Shown in pieces: positions 7,209 to 9,232 of a stretch of DNA of 9,232 nucleotides. Made by a program: the position numbers and the translations under genes. Where the stretch lies: NCBI GenBank assembly GCA_947254465.1, contig CAMYEU010000052.1:1-9232 (forward strand), written 5' to 3'. Each line of letters begins with the position of its first letter. Within the stretch, counting starts at the first letter, position 1. Origin of the DNA: an uncultured Gemella sp. Its GTDB lineage: Bacteria; Bacillota; Bacilli; Staphylococcales; Gemellaceae. Below the pieces are notes generated by a model. It was not told the DNA's origin. It saw nothing but the letters and a program-made list of their open reading frames with translations, and ran no database searches.

Positions 7209-7217
7209 ATTATACCA
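7209..7217 (-). promoter_or_regulatory. Extended -10 promoter of walJ
   Basis: Minus-strand TGGTATAAT (7209-7217) is a full extended -10 element. No good -35 hexamer lies 16-18 nt upstream, which is common for extended -10 promoters. Transcription would start near 7202, giving a leader of under 30 nt with GGAGG inside it. Confidence 0.65.
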
Positions 7218-7368
7218 CTTTTGCAATGCTTTAGGTAGAAAGAACTACAATCTTGAACATTCCTAATCATCTCTTAATATATTTTAAGTAAACACTCCTT
7301 TAGAATCTTATTACAATAGGCTACTTATGTAAATTGTCAGAAAAATTTAAAAAATTACAAAAAAAGAC
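7218..7368. other. Divergent intergenic region between walJ and the trp leader
   Basis: AT-rich spacer without a reading frame of note. The A/T tracts at 7341-7365, just upstream of the trp promoter, resemble an UP element. A CodY-like site at 7332-7346 is listed separately. A weak plus-strand TTGAAC-16-TAATAT pair (7253-7280) is not convincing. Confidence 0.4.
7332..7346. promoter_or_regulatory. CodY-box-like operator upstream of the trp leader
   Basis: AATTGTCAGAAAAAT matches the CodY consensus at 13 of 15 positions. It lies 22 bp upstream of the trp -35 and shares TGTAAAT(T/A)GTCAGAAAA with the oppD-upstream site read on the other strand. It could add amino-acid-starvation control on top of attenuation. 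Confidence 0.45.
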
Positions 7369-7397
7369 TTGCATTCTTGGGAAATAATGTGTATAAT
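7369..7397 (+). promoter_or_regulatory. SigA-type promoter of trpL-trpB
   Basis: TTGCAT (7369-7374) and a perfect TATAAT (7392-7397) are 17 nt apart. Transcription would start near 7404, about 27 nt before the leader peptide. It is the only convincing plus-strand promoter upstream of trpB. Confidence 0.85.
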
Positions 7398-7430
7398 AAA
7401 AACAACAAAAACGAGAAGGAGGAACTACAA

Positions 7431-7478
7431 ATGAAACAAACAACAACTTTAAACTCTTGGCAAAACTGGCGTAGATAA
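7431..7478 (+). CDS. trpL: trp leader peptide with two Trp codons
   Basis: ATG to TAA encodes 15 residues, MKQTTTLNSWQNWRR, with tryptophan codons at 10 and 13 (7458-7460 and 7467-7469). AAGGAGG at 7416-7422, 8 nt upstream, is the best ribosome binding site near trpB, a sign that translation of this tiny frame matters. It follows the promoter directly and precedes alternative RNA hairpins, a terminator and trpB, so its role is to sense charged tRNA-Trp through ribosome stalling. Two Trp codons in 15 residues is far above expectation. The peptide itself probably has no function. Confidence 0.9.
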   Translation: MKQTTTLNSWQNWRR

Positions 7479-7479
7479 T

Positions 7480-7585
7480 GTTGTGTGTATGTTTTTATGA
7501 CGTAGACGCAACTTTAGTGTGCTCTAAAAAGTGTCTATGTCGGCTGTAGAAAAATCGTTTTAAATTTCGCAAAAGGGCCGTATAG
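7480..7585 (+). promoter_or_regulatory. trp attenuator: alternative leader hairpins
   Basis: Three successive, mutually exclusive stems can be paired by eye. Stem A: 7480-7493 with 7499-7512, 13 of 14 positions paired (three G-U). Stem B: 7499-7509 with 7531-7541, 11 bp, with an inner TTTAG/CTAAA stem in its loop. Stem C, the antiterminator: 7535-7545 with 7576-7585, 10 bp with one bulged T. Stem C uses the 5' arm of the terminator. A excludes B, B excludes C, and C excludes the terminator. A ribosome at the leader stop codon would mask the 5' arm of A, allow B and cause termination. One stalled at Trp10 would leave A intact, free C and allow readthrough. I see no T-box or TRAP-type repeats. 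Confidence 0.8.
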
Positions 7586-7609
7586 GATTCTATACGGTCT
7601 TTTCTTTTT
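7571..7609 (+). terminator. Attenuator terminator upstream of trpB
   Basis: AAAAGGGCCGTATAG (7571-7585) pairs with CTATACGGTCTTTT (7590-7603), with one bulge and one G-U, across the 4-nt loop GATT, followed by a T-rich tract to 7609. It is the strongest stem of the leader and ends 59 nt before the trpB start. Its 5' arm is also the partner of the antiterminator. Confidence 0.9.
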
Positions 7610-7668
7610 AGGGTAAAATACAAAAATCAAAATAATCTTATAGACAATTCGAAAGGAAATAAACAATT

Positions 7669-8877
7669 ATGACAAACTTAGAAAATAACTTAAACAACTT
7701 AAAAGGATACTTTGGAGAATTTGGAGGAAGCTTCGTGCCTGAAGTTGTACAAAAAGCCCTTGATGAACTAGAAGCAGCTTATGATAAATACAAAGATGAC
7801 GAAGAATTTTTAGCAGAGTATGCTCACTACTTAAAAGATTACTCAGGACGTGAAACACCACTATACTACGCTGAAACTTTAACATACCACCTTGGAGGAG
7901 CGAAAATCTATCTTAAACGTGAGGATTTAAACCACCTTGGGGCACATAAACTTAACAACGTTATCGGCCAAATTTTACTTGCAAAACGTATGGGTAAAAA
8001 GAAAGTTATTGCTGAGACAGGGGCAGGTCAACACGGTGTAGCTACAGCTGCTGCCGCTGCAAAATTCGGTATGGAATGTGAAATCTACATGGGAGCTCTT
8101 GATGTAGAAAGACAAAGATTAAATGTATTTAGAATGGAAATGCTAGGAGCAAAAGTTCACGCAGCTCAAGAAGGAGAAAAAACTCTAAAAGAAGCTGTTG
8201 ACGCTGCATTCAAAGCATGGATTGAAAACATCGATGATACTTTCTACGTACTAGGATCTGCAGTAGGACCTCACCCATACCCAACTATCGTAAAAGATTT
8301 CCAAAAAGTTATCAGTCAAGAAGCAAAACGTCAAATCCTAGAAAAAGAAGGACGTCTTCCTGACTTAGTAGTAGCTTGTGTAGGTGGTGGATCTAATGCA
8401 ATCGGTGCTTTCGCTGAGTTCATCCCTCACGAAGAAGTAGCATTACTAGGAGTTGAAGCTGCTGGACGTGGTCTTGATACAGATCGTCATGCAGCAACAC
8501 TAACACTTGGTACTGTTGGGGTTGTTGATGGTATGAAAACTTACGCATTATTCAACGAAGATGGTTCAGTAAAACCTGTTTACTCAATCTCTCCAGGATT
8601 AGACTACCCAGGTATCGGACCTGAGCACTCATTCCTAAAAGATGCAAAACGTGCTGAATACGTAAGCGCAACTGATGATGAAGCTGTCGATGCTTTACTT
8701 CTATTAACTAGAACAGAAGGAATTATCCCAGCAATCGAAAGTTCACACGCCCTTGCAGAAGTAATTAAACGTGCTCCAAAACTAGATAAAGATAAAGTAA
8801 TTATCGTTAACGTATCTGGACGTGGAGACAAAGACGTAGCAGCAATTGCAGACTACTTAGAAAATAGAAATAAATAA
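7669..8877 (+). CDS. trpB: Tryptophan synthase beta chain
   Basis: PLP enzyme that joins indole and L-serine to give L-tryptophan; normally works with TrpA, which supplies indole. The 402 residues are full length. YFGEFGG (14-20) is the family start. The PLP lysine is K94 (GAHKLNN) and the catalytic glutamate E116 (AETGAGQHG). R148 and D312 are the closure pair, GGGSNAIG (239-246) binds the PLP phosphate, and S383 (SGRGDKD) contacts the pyridine ring. P309 in SISPGLDYPG replaces the usual alanine. The start has AAAGGA at 7652-7657, an 11-nt spacing. No trpA or other trp gene is in the transcript: a terminator follows at once. Expression is set by the upstream attenuator. It is the TrpB1 type, so a TrpA encoded elsewhere remains possible. 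Confidence 0.97.
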   Translation: MTNLENNLNNLKGYFGEFGGSFVPEVVQKALDELEAAYDKYKDDEEFLAEYAHYLKDYSGRETPLYYAETLTYHLGGAKIYLKREDLNHLGAHKLNNVIGQILLAKRMGKKKVIAETGAGQHGVATAAAAAKFGMECEIYMGALDVERQRLNVFRMEMLGAKVHAAQEGEKTLKEAVDAAFKAWIENIDDTFYVLGSAVGPHPYPTIVKDFQKVISQEAKRQILEKEGRLPDLVVACVGGGSNAIGAFAEFIPHEEVALLGVEAAGRGLDTDRHAATLTLGTVGVVDGMKTYALFNEDGSVKPVYSISPGLDYPGIGPEHSFLKDAKRAEYVSATDDEAVDALLLLTRTEGIIPAIESSHALAEVIKRAPKLDKDKVIIVNVSGRGDKDVAAIADYLENRNK

Positions 8878-8882
8878 TACAA

Positions 8883-8926
8883 AAACATCGCATACTAGGT
8901 TTTCTAATATGCGATGTTTCTTTTTT
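8883..8926. terminator. Bidirectional terminator between trpB and the permease gene
   Basis: AAACATCGCATA (8883-8894) and TATGCGATGTTT (8908-8919) form a perfect 12-bp stem, extended by TAG/CTA after one mismatch, with a T-rich tract on the plus strand to 8926 and five T on the minus strand. It starts 5 nt after the trpB stop and ends just before the convergent permease stop codon, so it serves both genes. Confidence 0.9.
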
Positions 8927-8927
8927 A

Positions 8928-9187
8928 TTATTTTTTAAACTTCTTGTGTAATTCTGTATAGAATAATAATCCTATTAACGTTAGAGCTATTCCTCCCATA
9001 GCTAATGATGTTTGTGAGATTAAAGTACTTACTAAAGTATAAACCCCACCAAGAATAGCTATTATAGGAACTATTGGGTATAGAGGTACTCTATATGGTC
9101 TTTCTAAGTTTGGTTCTTTTTTACGTAGTATAATTACCGCAAGGAAAGTTGCTGTGTAGAAGAACCACATTACGAATACTAATAAGT
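8928..9187 (-). CDS. APC-family amino-acid permease, C-terminal fragment
   Basis: Membrane amino-acid transporter of the APC superfamily, probably the LAT/SteT-like exchanger group. Only the last 85 or so residues remain. The frame stays open upstream of the methionine at 9170 (residues LLVFV precede it), so that ATG is internal and the gene is cut at 9187, where adapter sequence begins. Two hydrophobic spans flank the hallmark ERPYRVPLYPIVPII, the conserved loop before TM11 in this family, and the protein ends in a basic tail KKFKK. It is convergent with trpB and shares its terminator. Substrate cannot be judged from this fragment. Confidence 0.85.
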
Positions 9188-9232
9188 CTGTCTCTTATAC
9201 ACATCTGACGCTGCCGACGATATGCAGTGTGT
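9188..9232. other. Illumina Nextera adapter read-through (assembly artefact)
   Basis: Positions 9188-9206 are CTGTCTCTTATACACATCT, the Tn5 mosaic end used in Nextera libraries. Positions 9207-9220, GACGCTGCCGACGA, complete the read-2-side adapter. Then TATGCAGT (9221-9228) equals the reverse complement of i5 index ACTGCATA, and GTGT is the start of the following P5-side adapter sequence. This is not genomic DNA and should be trimmed; the genuine sequence ends at 9187. Confidence 0.97.

Noticed and set aside
7253..7280. Second plus-strand promoter before the trp leader
   Set aside because: TTGAAC-16-TAATAT is weak, and a much better promoter lies at 7369-7397.
7404..7668. T-box or TRAP-controlled trp leader
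   Set aside because: I found no T-box consensus sequence and no run of regularly spaced GAG/TAG triplets, while a Trp-rich leader peptide with its own strong ribosome binding site is present.
7667..7885. Minus-strand frame opposite the start of trpB
   Set aside because: Antisense shadow of a certain gene; no promoter or ribosome binding site.
8928..9170. Complete small 80-residue membrane protein starting at 9170
   Set aside because: The frame is open upstream to the adapter junction and the residues match the interior of APC permeases; there is no ribosome binding site before 9170.
9188..9232. Tn5/IS50 end, suggesting a transposon insertion
   Set aside because: The 19-bp mosaic end is followed exactly by synthetic Nextera primer, index and GTGT, so it is library adapter and not a natural element.
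1..9232. CRISPR array, prophage, IS element, tRNA or rRNA
   Set aside because: No spaced direct repeats, transposase or phage proteins, and no tRNA- or rRNA-like sequence was seen on either strand.

Overview
The window is AT-rich, with strong GGAGG-type ribosome binding sites, TTGACA/TATAAT-like promoters, CodY-box-like sites, a Gram-positive OppA lipoprotein and a WalJ/YycJ hydrolase. Together these point to a low-GC Bacillota (Bacillales/Lactobacillales type, possibly Gemella-like; genus is a low-confidence guess). It looks like a short assembly contig. oppA runs off the left edge, and the right end stops in Illumina Nextera adapter sequence (9188-9232), so the permease gene there is cut artificially.

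Layout. Positions 1-5987, all on the minus strand, hold a complete oligopeptide ABC importer in the order oppD-oppF-oppB-oppC-oppA, the order known from Lactococcus. oppDFBC are tightly coupled (8-nt overlap, 1-nt overlap, 14-nt gap) and end at a perfect 18-bp hairpin terminator. oppA follows behind its own strong promoter, so it is a separate unit. The 370-bp gap upstream of oppD carries a CodY-like site, hairpins and a weak promoter candidate. Next on the minus strand is a stand-alone walJ/yycJ (TTG start) with its own promoter and terminator.

Divergently, on the plus strand, a good promoter drives a 15-codon leader peptide with two Trp codons. It is followed by a set of mutually exclusive RNA hairpins and an intrinsic terminator, and then trpB alone. 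trpB is closed by a bidirectional terminator shared with the convergent C-terminal fragment of an APC-family amino-acid permease.

How it fits together. The genes concern peptide uptake, amino-acid uptake and one step of tryptophan synthesis. Sites with only two mismatches to the CodY consensus AATTTTCWGAAAATT lie upstream of oppA, oppD and the trp leader, which suggests one nutrient-responsive regulon. trpB without trpA in this transcript suggests that indole plus serine may be converted to tryptophan, controlled by a ribosome-mediated attenuator. The attenuator appears to have five pairing segments (four alternative stems) instead of the classical four segments, and is the most interesting structure in the window.
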